From Sulfuricella denitrificans skB26 (GTDB taxonomy: Bacteria > Pseudomonadota > Gammaproteobacteria > Burkholderiales > Sulfuricellaceae): 64,000 nucleotides of DNA. Below, one piece after another: positions 1 through 8,430 of the stretch (position 1 is its first letter; every line of letters starts with the position of its first letter). The stretch is taken from assembly GCF_000297055.2 (NCBI RefSeq), contig NC_022358.1, forward strand, positions 1-64,000. The letters run 5' to 3'. Both the position numbers and the translations under genes were made by a program. A model generated the notes under the pieces. It saw only the letters and a list, made by a program, of their open reading frames with translations, had not been told where the DNA came from and made no database searches.

Positions 1-1
1 G

Positions 2-781
2 TTAACTTTCAGCAAGATCCAATTTTCCCTGGATAGCCTCCCTAAAACGAAATTCAATGGATTTAACTGCTCGACCCTCTTTAATAGACCTCCATTCAAT
101 TTCAAGGTTAGATTTCACTTGCAATTCTTCGACCGCAGGCTTAATCACTCGCCGAGCAACATCTGCATATCTGACATAGGGCAAATCAAGCTGACGTATC
201 AAATCAGCCAAATCTATACGAAGAAGTCCTGTACTAGAAAATTGAGCCAGCATTTCGAAAATCCGGATCGAATAAGTACTTCGAAGGCCTGCAACACGCT
301 GCAAACTATACGTTGTAAATTTTTCACGTAGCAAAGTGAGCAAGGGCAACACATCCATAGAAAATGTGAGCTCAGCCCACCCCTCGCCGTCGTGGTACTG
401 GACTTTTGAGACCCAACGCATTTTGGTAGTTTGTTTACCATTGACTTCAGTAATCCGGCGTTCAAAAAGTTCGTTTGTTGCCTCTTTAAGTTCTTCGTAG
501 GCTTTTCGCTTATCGATGCCAAATGTCGCTCCAAACTCTACCGCACTTATGCGTACTGAAGTTTGGGAGTGCTTGGGAGTACTAAAGGGGCGACGTGAGT
601 CAAGTTTACTAATGGCCGCAAGAACTAGACGTTGTTCCTGGAGATTTAATTTATAAGACGCTCGGACTAAAGCATTAGATTTGGCAACAATATTGTCAGT
701 TAATCCGCCAAAACTTACTGGCCCAACAGGAAACTCTTGTTCGTCAGGAACAAGTTCTGGATCTTCAGCCTCATCCGTCAT
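2..781 (-). CDS. Replication initiator protein, Rep_3 (RepB/RepA iteron-binding) family
   Basis: This is a plasmid initiator that binds iterons and recruits the host replisome. The protein (259 aa) shows the twin winged-helix layout of the family, with the conserved N-terminal stretch NALVRASYKLNLQEQRLVLAAI and a C-terminal winged helix containing TYSIRIFEMLAQF. I place the start at the ATG at 781 because AAAGGTG lies just upstream. A GTG at 790 in the same frame is possible, but it overlaps that ribosome site. Transcription runs away from the iteron origin at 859-1016, the usual arrangement. The stop codon lies at bases 2-4, so the record appears to be linearised at this gene. Confidence 0.9.
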   Translation of the reverse strand: MTDEAEDPELVPDEQEFPVGPVSFGGLTDNIVAKSNALVRASYKLNLQEQRLVLAAISKLDSRRPFSTPKHSQTSVRISAVEFGATFGIDKRKAYEELKEATNELFERRITEVNGKQTTKMRWVSKVQYHDGEGWAELTFSMDVLPLLTLLREKFTTYSLQRVAGLRSTYSIRIFEMLAQFSSTGLLRIDLADLIRQLDLPYVRYADVARRVIKPAVEELQVKSNLEIEWRSIKEGRAVKSIEFRFREAIQGKLDLAES

Positions 782-807
782 CAGTGACACCTTTTATTGA
801 TGTCGTT

Positions 808-836
808 ATAATAAAAGAGTGACAAAATCAAGTCAA
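808..836 (-). promoter_or_regulatory. Promoter of the rep gene with iteron half-site
   Basis: Read on the minus strand there is TTGACT (831-836), a 17-bp spacer and TATTAT (808-813). The spacer contains TGTCACT, the tail of the iteron core, and a second such half-site lies inverted at the rep start. This suggests autorepression by Rep dimers, which is common for this family. The regulation is inference. Confidence 0.55.
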
Positions 837-858
837 GTCGTCACACACGCTTTGATCA

Positions 859-1016
859 CCACCTTTTTGTCACTTATTGTGGATAACAAATGAAATCAGA
901 TTTCATTGTGGATAACAGCACCTATCTGTCACTCGACGCCACCTTTTTGTCACTTTAAAGCACCTATCTGTCACTTCACGCCACCTTTTTGTCCACACAC
1001 ACCACCTTTTTGTCAC
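859..1016 (+). other. Iteron-type origin of replication (oriV) with two DnaA boxes
   Basis: Direct repeats of CCACCTTTTTGTCAC lie at 859-873, 939-953, 981-995 (last two bases differ) and 1002-1016. They alternate with the variant CACCTATCTGTCAC at 919-932 and 961-974. From 919 on, the spacing is 20-22 bp, about two helical turns. Two exact DnaA boxes (TGTGGATAA) lie at 878-886 and 907-915. The following 1040-1200 is strongly AT-rich and fits a DNA unwinding element. An apparent small reading frame across these repeats is not a gene. Confidence 0.85.
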
Positions 1017-1251
1017 AACACGCAAAAATTATATGCTCATATCTATATGATAATATTCATTTATATTGAGGCACGGGTTTCCTTAAAAACAAGTTTAAAA
1101 AGTTTTTTATAAATAACTAAAAATATATTAAAAACATCACCAGCTTTTATTTATTTGCTTCAACAAAAACCCGTTCCACAAACAAAAACACTACACATCA
1201 TTTAAAATCCAGCGTAACATTGAACACACTAAATTGATGGAGTGAACACAA

Positions 1252-2067
1252 ATGCCTAATGAAACCATAGTAATCGCAGTAGCAAATCATAAAGGTGGAT
1301 GTGGTAAAACTACAACGGTAGTTAATTTAGCGAGTGAATTTGGAAGATTAGGTCTTCGAGTTCTGGTTGTAGATATGGATCCACAAGCTAATGCATCAAT
1401 GCATATTGGAAAAAAACACCCTTCTGAAATAACGGTTACCTGTGCAGAGCTCTTAACTTCAGACATTGAAAGACTCCCACAAGCAATCAATGAAGACACC
1501 ATGCTTGAAAACGTATCCCTTATTTATGGGAGTTTGGCACTGGGACGTACTGAAGATGAAATTCGAGAACAAACACCACGGCCATCAGAAGAATTGCGTC
1601 ATAAGCTAGAGCCGTTACAAGGCTTATTTGATGTCATTCTAATTGACACGCCACCATCCCTTAAATTATTGACTAGCAACGCATTAGCTGTTGCTACACA
1701 CGTAATTGTTCCAATTGAATCAGGTAGCCAATATGGTCTTTATGGTGTCGGCGATTTAATGCGTCACTGTACTAAGATTCGCAAAATAAATCCTTCCTTA
1801 GAACTTCTTGGAGCGCTTTTAATTCGACACGATGAACGCCAAACAGTATGTAAATTAATTGAGAACGCTGCAAGAGATCAGATTGGGCGCTTAATCCCAA
1901 TTAAAATTCCAACTTCAACAAAGGTAGCTCAAGCAGCTATCGCACAGTCAAGCATTCACTCAATAGATCGTACCTCTAAAGTGGCACGTGAATTTAAAGA
2001 ATTGGCTCGATGGATAGTTCAAGAAACCAAAATCGTCGTAACAAAGGAGCCAACTGATGGCGAGTGA
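1252..2067 (+). CDS. parA: ParA-family partition ATPase
   Basis: This ATPase drives segregation of the replicon together with ParB. The 271-aa protein has the deviant Walker A motif KGGCGKTT at residues 14-21, the Walker A' region VVDMDPQAN, and Walker B in VILIDTPPS. It lacks a long N-terminal helix-turn-helix, so it is of the short ParA/Soj type, which does not usually act as a direct repressor. The ATG follows TTGATGGAGTG. Its 3' end overlaps parB by 11 bp, indicating translational coupling. Confidence 0.92.
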   Translation: MPNETIVIAVANHKGGCGKTTTVVNLASEFGRLGLRVLVVDMDPQANASMHIGKKHPSEITVTCAELLTSDIERLPQAINEDTMLENVSLIYGSLALGRTEDEIREQTPRPSEELRHKLEPLQGLFDVILIDTPPSLKLLTSNALAVATHVIVPIESGSQYGLYGVGDLMRHCTKIRKINPSLELLGALLIRHDERQTVCKLIENAARDQIGRLIPIKIPTSTKVAQAAIAQSSIHSIDRTSKVAREFKELARWIVQETKIVVTKEPTDGE

Positions 2068-2953
2068 TATGAAAACCAAGCTGGCGGCTAAATTATTAGC
2101 AAATCAAGAACGCCATGCCCAGGCGGAACAAGAGCCTACCGTCGATTTGGGTCGACAACACATGATGATTTCAATTGAAAAAATTGATCCTAATCCATAT
2201 CAACCAAGGACAATATTTCCAGAAAAAGAGTTGCAATCACTCGCACAGTCAATTCTTGAAACAGGCTTGATTCAACCAATAACAGTTCGAAAACAAAATG
2301 ATCGTTATCAGCTAATCGCAGGTGAACGCCGTTGGCGTGCCCACATCCACTTAGAAAGGCGGGTAATTGAAGCAATCGTACAAGATGCATCAGACGATGA
2401 TCTGGCAGTTGCTGCCTTAGCTGAAAACATTGATAGAGAAGACTTAACAGATTTTGAAATTGGGAAAGCAATTCGGCAAGTAGAAGCCCTATTTCCCTCG
2501 CGAACCAAGCTAGCTGAAGGGCTTGGTATGAATCGTGAAGATATGTACCGATATTTTGCTTATGATGCGTTGCCCTCATTCATTATTGAAAAACTAGAAA
2601 AAGACCCGCGATTACTTTCGCGTACAGCTGCAGCAGATATAAAATCATTATTAACTCGTGAAAATAGCACCCCAGAAGCACTTAATGCCCTTCGTTCAGC
2701 TATTGATTTAGTGATTTCCAAAGAATTAGACCAGACTAAAGTTGCCGATTATGTGACTCGTACCCTTCGAGGTGAAACTGTAAGAAGTTCACTACGAATG
2801 GCTACTCCGTTAACGAAAGATGGAATTCGGATCGGCTCCATTACACGCGACACTCGCAATCTTGTAATCAAACTAAAATCGACATCAATTACGGAAAAAC
2901 AAGAGCAAGCGATTCGCGATTTTCTGGATAACCTTGTTGCGCAAAGTAAATAA
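2057..2953 (+). CDS. parB: ParB/RepB/Spo0J-family partition protein
   Basis: This is the centromere-binding partner of ParA. The 298-aa protein has the ParB N-terminal nuclease-like (CTPase) domain, with the signature GERRWRA at residues 89-95 and ENIDREDLTDFEIG from 123, followed by a helix-turn-helix region (TKLAEGLGMNREDMYRYF). The start at 2057 is preceded by AAAGGAG at good spacing. Candidate parS sites were not identified by eye. The 58-bp repeat array downstream is one possible centromere. Confidence 0.9.
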   Translation: MASDMKTKLAAKLLANQERHAQAEQEPTVDLGRQHMMISIEKIDPNPYQPRTIFPEKELQSLAQSILETGLIQPITVRKQNDRYQLIAGERRWRAHIHLERRVIEAIVQDASDDDLAVAALAENIDREDLTDFEIGKAIRQVEALFPSRTKLAEGLGMNREDMYRYFAYDALPSFIIEKLEKDPRLLSRTAAADIKSLLTRENSTPEALNALRSAIDLVISKELDQTKVADYVTRTLRGETVRSSLRMATPLTKDGIRIGSITRDTRNLVIKLKSTSITEKQEQAIRDFLDNLVAQSK

Positions 2954-4022
2954 TAGTTTCATTTGTACATGGACCGTGATGAGATTATCCCTGTTTTGAA
3001 TCTCAAGCTTGGCTCGTTGCTGCCACTTTATGCGGGTTACGCCAACTAGAAAAATATTTGGCCAGGCTGCCAAACACCAACGTTTAGTGGAAATGTCCCA
3101 TGTTACAAAAGTGCTTAATGTAATCGAAAATATCCTGGTCGATCAGTTCGACTTTCATCATTTTTACCCCCCTTATTTGAAATCAGTCGTAAGGCTTAGC
3201 CTCAAAGGATTGAACATCGTTGCTTACAAGTATCCCTTATTCTCTTACACGATCAGTGACCTCAATTCGATAACAATAGTAAGCGCATGCTCTCATTAGT
3301 TGTGTGGAATTAAAACGCTTGTTAGATCTAGTCAGATGTTCTATTTGAAGCGTTCTTACAGTTAACTAAAACCGTAAAGCTGAATGAGTGACAAAAAGGT
3401 GGTATCAGTAGTGCTTCGATATACTGACGAATTATGTGTTGATGAGTGACAAAAAGGTGGTGTCTGTAGCGCTGCAACATACTGGCAAATTATGAGGGGA
3501 TGAGCGATTAAGGGGCGGTATCAGTGGTGTAGAGACATACTGGAGAATTATCAGGCGAAGAGTGACAAAAAGGTGGTGCCTGTAGTGCTGTGACATACAG
3601 ACCAATTATGAGTCGATGAGTGACAAAAAGGTGGTGTCTGTAGCGCTGCAACATACTGGCAAATTATGAGCTTGTGTTCCCTGCTGAAAATAATATTTCA
3701 CCTCTTTTTGTAATCGGCCTGATGTTGTTGTCCGACTATTTTTTACTGCCACCTACGTGAAAAGTGCTCGAGTAAATTATGAATATGTATCGATTGTAGC
3801 AAGTTGCTACACAACTAAATTATGAGTGCATGTATTTTCCTGTGCTTTTTAAGCTATATCAACAATGACTGCGTAACCGACTAAATACGGCCATAACAAA
3901 AGATATTCGGTGTGGCGAGTTGATACACATTAATTCCAAGGAAAAAATCTGCATGAGTTTGACATTTGCCCATGCCCTGATCTACTCTTGATTCCCGTAA
4001 CACAAACCAAGATCAGATCACT
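2954..4022. other. Non-coding region downstream of parB, AT-rich, containing the 58-bp repeat array
   Basis: I see no convincing gene in this kilobase. One 96-codon open frame (3009-3299) needs a TTG start and has no recognisable domain. The region holds the repeat array at 3388-3677. Beyond it lie a degenerate iteron in the oriV orientation (TCACCTCTTTTTGTAA at about 3698-3712) and scattered AAATTATGAG motifs near 3770-3830. It ends at the composition change into the umuDC cluster. Confidence 0.6.
3388..3677 (+). repeat. Five tandem 58-bp repeats carrying inverted iteron cores
   Basis: Units begin at 3388, 3446, 3504, 3562 and 3620, an exact 58-bp period. Four units start with GTGACAAAAAGGTGG, the reverse complement of the oriV iteron core. 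The third is degenerate (GCGATTAAGGGGCGG). The rest of each unit is also conserved (TGTAGCGCTGCAACATACTGG and AATTATGAG). Units 2 and 5 are nearly identical. Likely roles are copy-number control by Rep handcuffing, an accessory origin, or a centromere. The role is inference. Confidence 0.85.
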
Positions 4023-4601
4023 ATGACTCAAAACTCCTGGGGCGGTCCCCGTCCCGGCTCCGGCAGAAAACCCGTCTCCGAACCCACCGTCACCCTCCGT
4101 GTGCCTGTCAGTCACAAGGAAACTGTCGTGGCGCTGGTGCAGCGCCTTAAATCTTCTCCGGTCGTTCGTGTTCCTTCCTGGCTGGAGGTCCATGCACTGG
4201 CAGAACAGCCTCCCTTCCTGGCCATCCCTCTCATGAGCCACTCCGTGCGTGCCGGCTTCCCGTCTCCTGCGGACGACTACATCGAGAAACGGATCGATCT
4301 CAATGAAGAACTGATCCAGCACCGTGAAGCGACTTTCTTTCTTCGAGTAAGAGGTCACTCCATGGTGGGGGCCGGGATTGATGATGGGGATGAGCTGATC
4401 GTGGACCGGGCTGTTACTCCTGCGCATGGCCGTATTGTGGTGGCTGTCGTAGATGGCGAACTGACCGTGAAGCGCTTCTTTCAGCGTGACGGGGTGGTGA
4501 AGCTGGTAGCTGAGAGTGCTGATTTTGCGGATATCGAATTCAAGGACGGGCAGGAGATGGTGATCTGGGGGGTAGTGACCAAGGTCATCAAGTCGGTATG
4601 A
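4023..4601 (+). CDS. umuD: UmuD-like S24 peptidase, subunit precursor of DNA polymerase V
   Basis: UmuD cleaves itself in SOS conditions and the trimmed form partners UmuC in translesion synthesis. The 192-aa protein has a basic N-terminal extension ([12 protein letters not shown]) before the peptidase domain. The cleavage site is A77-G78, the nucleophile S113 (RGHSM) and the general base K150 (ELTVKRF). The 36- and 37-residue spacings match E. coli UmuD exactly. It overlaps umuC by 4 bp (ATGA). I could not see a clear LexA box upstream. Confidence 0.93.
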   Translation: MTQNSWGGPRPGSGRKPVSEPTVTLRVPVSHKETVVALVQRLKSSPVVRVPSWLEVHALAEQPPFLAIPLMSHSVRAGFPSPADDYIEKRIDLNEELIQHREATFFLRVRGHSMVGAGIDDGDELIVDRAVTPAHGRIVVAVVDGELTVKRFFQRDGVVKLVAESADFADIEFKDGQEMVIWGVVTKVIKSV

Positions 4602-5872
4602 CAACCTTTGCCCTGGTTGATGGGAATAACTTCTATGTCTCCTGTGAACGGGTGTTCAACCCGAAGCTGGAAGGCAAACCAGTGGTGGTGCTGTCAAATA
4701 ATGATGGTTGCGCTGTCGCGCGCTCCCTTGAGGTCAAGGCACTGGGGGTGAAGATGGGCACTCCCTGGTTCCAGATGAAAGATCTGGCCAGACAACATGG
4801 CATCATCGCGCTTTCATCCAACTACACCCTGTACGCCGATCTGAGTAACCGCATGATGTCGGTGTTGAGGATGTTCTCTCCTGACCAGGAGGTGTATTCC
4901 ATTGATGAATGTTTTCTGAAGCTGGATGGGTTTGGGTTTGATCTGTCCGGGTACGGCCAGATCATCCGCCAGCGGGTACACCGCTGGACGGGTATTCCGG
5001 TGTGTGTGGGAATCGGTTCTTCTAAAACCCTGGCGAAGCTGGCCAACCATGTGGCAAAGAAACGGCCACAGTGGAATGGGGTGTGTGATCTGGGCTCGCT
5101 GTCTGAATCTGAGCTGCATGCATTAATGGCCAGTATCGAAGTCGGTGAGGTCTGGGGAGTCGGCAGAAAGATCCAGGAGAAACTTGCTGCCATGCAGATT
5201 CATACTGTGCTGGATCTGAAGCAGGCGGATGCCGGACAAATCCGGCGTTCGTTGTCGGTGGTGGTGGAACGGACGGTGATGGAGTTGCGGGGGATTTCCT
5301 GTCTGGCGCTGGAAGAAATGGCGCCAGCCAAGCAGCAGATCATGTGCAGTCGCTCCTTCGGAGCGCCGGTCATGCTTTTGACCGATCTGCGCGAGGCGGT
5401 GACCAGCCATGCCAGCCGGGCGGCAGAGAAATTGCGGCGTCAGGCCTCGGTGGCGGGTGCAATTCACGTGTTTATTTGCACCAGTCCATTTAGAGAAGAG
5501 GACCCTCAATATAGTCAGGGTTTGACTATCCCCTTGCCGGATGCGACCAGTGATACCAAGAAGCTGGTTAAAGCGGTGTTGTGGGGCTTGAGGCAGATCT
5601 ATCGGCCGGGGTATCGGTACGCCAAGGCCGGGGTGATGCTGATGAATCTCTCTCCGGCAGCCACTCAACAAAATTCCTTGTTTGCAGATGAAGGGGCGGA
5701 TGAAGAATCCGCCCGTCTGATGCAGACGATGGATTTGATTAATCGGAAAAGGGGCAAGGATTCACTCTTTATTGCCAGCGCTGGCGTCAGAAAGCATTGG
5801 CAGATGAAGCAGGGGAATAAATCACCCTGCTATACCACGGACTGGGGTGAGCTGGCGGTGGTGCGATGCTAG
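4598..5872 (+). CDS. umuC: UmuC, Y-family DNA polymerase V catalytic subunit
   Basis: This is an error-prone lesion-bypass polymerase. The 424-aa protein carries the catalytic acidic residues D8 (LVDGNNFY) and D103/E104 (SIDECFLKL). It also has the steric region with [10 protein letters not shown], helix-hairpin-helix and little-finger domains, and a beta-clamp binding motif QNSLF at residues 358-362. Length matches E. coli UmuC. It is translated from the ATGA overlap with umuD, forming a typical plasmid or chromosomal SOS mutagenesis operon. Confidence 0.95.
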   Translation: MTTFALVDGNNFYVSCERVFNPKLEGKPVVVLSNNDGCAVARSLEVKALGVKMGTPWFQMKDLARQHGIIALSSNYTLYADLSNRMMSVLRMFSPDQEVYSIDECFLKLDGFGFDLSGYGQIIRQRVHRWTGIPVCVGIGSSKTLAKLANHVAKKRPQWNGVCDLGSLSESELHALMASIEVGEVWGVGRKIQEKLAAMQIHTVLDLKQADAGQIRRSLSVVVERTVMELRGISCLALEEMAPAKQQIMCSRSFGAPVMLLTDLREAVTSHASRAAEKLRRQASVAGAIHVFICTSPFREEDPQYSQGLTIPLPDATSDTKKLVKAVLWGLRQIYRPGYRYAKAGVMLMNLSPAATQQNSLFADEGADEESARLMQTMDLINRKRGKDSLFIASAGVRKHWQMKQGNKSPCYTTDWGELAVVRC

Positions 5873-5916
5873 TCCACGGCTCAGACAATGCGGGCCGCCT
5901 GGGTTAAAATGAGAGC

Positions 5917-6582
5917 ATGTGTGGACGCTATACTCTTCATGGATCTCCTGCTGCTCTCAAGGCTCATTTCGGCACGACCAACGAATTGGACTTGAAGCCG
6001 CGCTTCAATATTGCACCCAGCCAGACGGTGCCGGTGATTGGTTTGGATGCGACCGGTAATCGGGTTTTTATCGAGGCCCGTTGGGGTTTGATTCCTTCCT
6101 GGGTGAAAGACTCGGCAGAGTTGCAACAACCGATCAATGCGAAGGCGGAAACCGCCGCCATCAAGCCAATGTTTCGGCATGCCTATCGTAAAAGCCGCAT
6201 ATTGGTGCCGGCGGATGGGTTCTATGAGTGGGTGGTCAAGAACGGGAAGCAGCCTTATCTGATTCGGTTGAAAGACAATGAGCCGATGGGGATGGGGGGA
6301 TTACTGGAGCACTGGCAGGGTCCTGAAGGTGAGGTGAAAACATTTACGATTCTCACCATTAATGCGAATCCGCTGATGGCGAAGATCCATGAGCGGATGC
6401 CGGTGATTATTCGGCCTGAGCATTACGGGTCATGGCTGGATAAGGGATTAACGGATGTGATAAAAATTCAGGAAATGGTGCAGCCATATCCTGAGCGGTT
6501 TATGGAGGCTTATCCGGTGAGTCGTGCGGTGAATAGTCCGGCGCATGACTCAAAGGAGTTGATTGAGGCGGTGGAGGGGTGA
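5917..6582 (+). CDS. SRAP-domain (YedK/HMCES) abasic-site processing protein
   Basis: SRAP proteins form a thiazolidine crosslink with abasic sites in single-stranded DNA and so protect it. The 221-aa protein begins MCGRYTLHG, so Cys2 becomes the reactive N-terminus after methionine removal. Other active-site residues are N74 (PINAKAET), E104 (GFYEWV) and H158 (IHERMPVI), which align with N75, E105 and H160 of E. coli YedK. It follows umuC by 44 bp, so the three genes form a DNA-damage tolerance cluster. Confidence 0.93.
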   Translation: MCGRYTLHGSPAALKAHFGTTNELDLKPRFNIAPSQTVPVIGLDATGNRVFIEARWGLIPSWVKDSAELQQPINAKAETAAIKPMFRHAYRKSRILVPADGFYEWVVKNGKQPYLIRLKDNEPMGMGGLLEHWQGPEGEVKTFTILTINANPLMAKIHERMPVIIRPEHYGSWLDKGLTDVIKIQEMVQPYPERFMEAYPVSRAVNSPAHDSKELIEAVEG

Positions 6583-6594
6583 GAGAGATTGGTC

Positions 6595-6882
6595 ATGGGT
6601 GAGGCAGAACCGTTATCGCCCAGAGTTCGACTGAAGGAACTGTTGGCGATACCTGAAGGGTTACGCATCGACGTTCAGTGGGATGAAATTAATGAGTTGG
6701 AGATTTCGCTGGCGGGGGTTAATCGAGAAGGCGAGAAGGCGATAAGACGCAAAATACCAGGACGGAATGGGCATCTGTCTGGTTGTGCTGTTGGTCCTAG
6801 GAAGAAAATATTCAGAAAATCTGTTGAAAGAAAAACAGAACACAGGTCAAGAATGTTCTCTTGGCAGGCAAAATCTAGATAG
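6595..6882 (+). CDS. Hypothetical protein, possibly 3'-truncated
   Basis: This is a 95-aa frame starting at an ATG 12 bp after the SRAP gene, with GAGAGA upstream. The first 45 residues (LSPRVRLKELLAIPEGLRIDVQWDEINELEISL) look like a real, soluble, acidic-helical domain. The remainder is basic and looks degenerate, as if the gene were broken or frameshifted after about codon 48. I do not recognise the family. Position suggests co-transcription with the damage-tolerance genes. Confidence 0.45.
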   Translation: MGEAEPLSPRVRLKELLAIPEGLRIDVQWDEINELEISLAGVNREGEKAIRRKIPGRNGHLSGCAVGPRKKIFRKSVERKTEHRSRMFSWQAKSR

Positions 6883-7466
6883 ATATAATGCCAACTACGT
6901 TGGCAGATGCAGGTGGTTTTGTGGTTCATTTTCACCTCTAGACAGCGCCCTCGTACGTTTCCATGACTTTTCTGGCAGCAAAAGTGGCAGTTCTTTATTG
7001 GCCACTCCAGCCTTAAATTCAAAAAACCACAGAATATCAACGAGCGTGGATACTTCCGCATCCGCCCGTTGATTTTTTTGTTTTCCACCGGCTTTGCCCG
7101 TGGAAAATCGGCAACCGATCCCAAAAACAATCAACCGCCTCCCTGCGAGGTTTGCCTCCGGCCTGGCCACTTCGTTTGCCCAAATTTGACTTACGTCTTT
7201 CAAAAAAATCACAAATGCAGTGGCAAAGCCCCCCTTAAAATTCTGCCCATCCAGAAAGTTTGAAGAATCGATTCGTACGGGGGTAATCGGATTCAATGCG
7301 ATTGTCTGAGTGACGTTACGAAAAATATTTTAAAAAAATAAATATGTTGTAACTATATGTAGATAAATGATTTTCATTATTTTGTTTTGAACAAAATATA
7401 CGAATAGCCCAAAAACGCCAGCAAACGCTATCTTCGGTTTGGCATACTAGTGATAAATAAGTTTAC
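6883..7466. other. Intergenic region with a dispersed repeat
   Basis: No gene is supported here. The middle part (7055-7214) is one copy of a repeat found again at 25263-25427. The 3' part is AT-rich and probably holds the promoter for the operon starting at 7479. Confidence 0.5.
7055..7214 (+). repeat. Dispersed direct repeat, copy A (about 160 bp)
   Basis: Long identical blocks are shared with 25263-25427 in the same orientation, for example GATTTTTTTGTTTTCCACCG, CCCGTGGAAAATCGGCA and TTTGACTTACGTCTT. There are a few substitutions and single-base gaps. The core TTTTCCACCGG...CCGTGGAAAA can fold into a hairpin. Identity is roughly 85 percent by eye. It may be a miniature mobile element or the remnant of one. 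Confidence 0.75.
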
Positions 7467-7478
7467 GTGGAAACGAGC

Positions 7479-7727
7479 ATGTTAAATCAAAGCGGAATTA
7501 ATTTTGAAGTTCTATCAGCCTTCATCAGTTGTTACAGCAAGATTGTGATAACGACTGCCCGAAAAAAACAATATTGCCGGACGTGTAACTTGATGGCCTT
7601 CAAGTCGGCAGATGAACTGGAAGCCACGGCAGATACTGAATTCAAGTCGTGTGTGATGTGTTACCAGGGGTCACTATTCGGTTACAGGATATCTCGCCAG
7701 TGGCATCACGTTACAGGGAGTTACTGA
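7479..7727 (+). CDS. Small hypothetical protein with two CxxC pairs
   Basis: This 82-aa protein starts at the ATG at 7479 (a GTG at 7467 would add four residues). It contains CRTC and CVMC about 28 residues apart, a pattern compatible with a zinc ribbon. I do not recognise the family. Its stop is one base before the start of the next gene at 7729, so it is probably the first gene of a three-gene operon. Confidence 0.5.
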   Translation: MLNQSGINFEVLSAFISCYSKIVITTARKKQYCRTCNLMAFKSADELEATADTEFKSCVMCYQGSLFGYRISRQWHHVTGSY

Positions 7728-7728
7728 T

Positions 7729-8430
7729 ATGTCCACCACAGACAAATCCCTGCTATGGCTCTATTTTTGGCGATTTTCGACAGAGCGCATTGTTGCAACG
7801 GCACTTGGATTGGACTATAACAAAAACAGAAATACGCTGGCGCGTTTATCTAATCGCGGGCTTACAAAAAGAACAGAGTCCTCTCGTTCTTCTAGTAAGT
7901 TTATCTATCTTCTGACCAAGGAAGGCGTTGATTATTGCAAGAAATGTTATGACATGGAATTAAACTATGACACAGACATAAGCCATATGCGTCAAGGCGG
8001 AGTTATCCACACATTGGCTTGTCAGTTAGTGACAGCGAGAAGTGCTGATCTCATCGAATCATATGAGCCAGAAAGGTTGCTCAAGGCAGCTTTCACAACT
8101 GGCAAACATCCGGACATTAAGTGGATAGTGAATGGAAAGAATATAGCCGTTGAAGTCGAGCTTGACGGCAAAAGTGGGTGGGACTTGCATATGATGCTGG
8201 TTCGTATCGTGGAGTCCATTGAGGGCGGGGATTTTTACGGATATTTAATTTTTTATACTTGCCCCGAAACGCTCGCTCGGTATAAATCGGCATTGTCTCG
8301 ACAAATACCCCGATGGGAACGTCATGGCGCATCTGGCCAGCCAGTTCAAATCGGTTTTGTTAAAGCACGACCCGAAGTGCTTTCTAGAATCACACATATT
8401 TATGTGAAAAATTTGATAAAGGAAGTTTGA
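7729..8430 (+). CDS. Winged-helix protein with nuclease-like C-terminal domain (replication-relaxation-like)
   Basis: This 233-aa protein has an N-terminal winged-helix region (about residues 8-65, ending in the wing-like FIYLLTKEG). Its C-terminal domain contains HPDIKWIV (PD at 128-129) followed by IAVEVELDGKS (E142, E144, K148). That spacing resembles PD-(D/E)xK-fold proteins and the plasmid replication-relaxation family, but the usual E-x-K is E-x-E here, so catalysis is uncertain. It shares ATGA with the downstream lipoprotein gene. Function is inferred only from this resemblance. Confidence 0.55.
   Translation: MSTTDKSLLWLYFWRFSTERIVATALGLDYNKNRNTLARLSNRGLTKRTESSRSSSKFIYLLTKEGVDYCKKCYDMELNYDTDISHMRQGGVIHTLACQLVTARSADLIESYEPERLLKAAFTTGKHPDIKWIVNGKNIAVEVELDGKSGWDLHMMLVRIVESIEGGDFYGYLIFYTCPETLARYKSALSRQIPRWERHGASGQPVQIGFVKARPEVLSRITHIYVKNLIKEV

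Noticed and set aside
906-1112. Open frame of 68 codons across the iterons
   Set aside because: It is made of the repeat sequence itself (repeated HTPPFC-type peptides) and has no ribosome site.
3009-3299. Open frame of 96 codons after parB
   Set aside because: It needs a TTG start, lacks a ribosome site and matches no family; composition is that of non-coding DNA.
3930-4022. LexA (SOS) box in front of umuD
   Set aside because: No CTG-N10-CAG type palindrome could be found in the upstream 90 bp.
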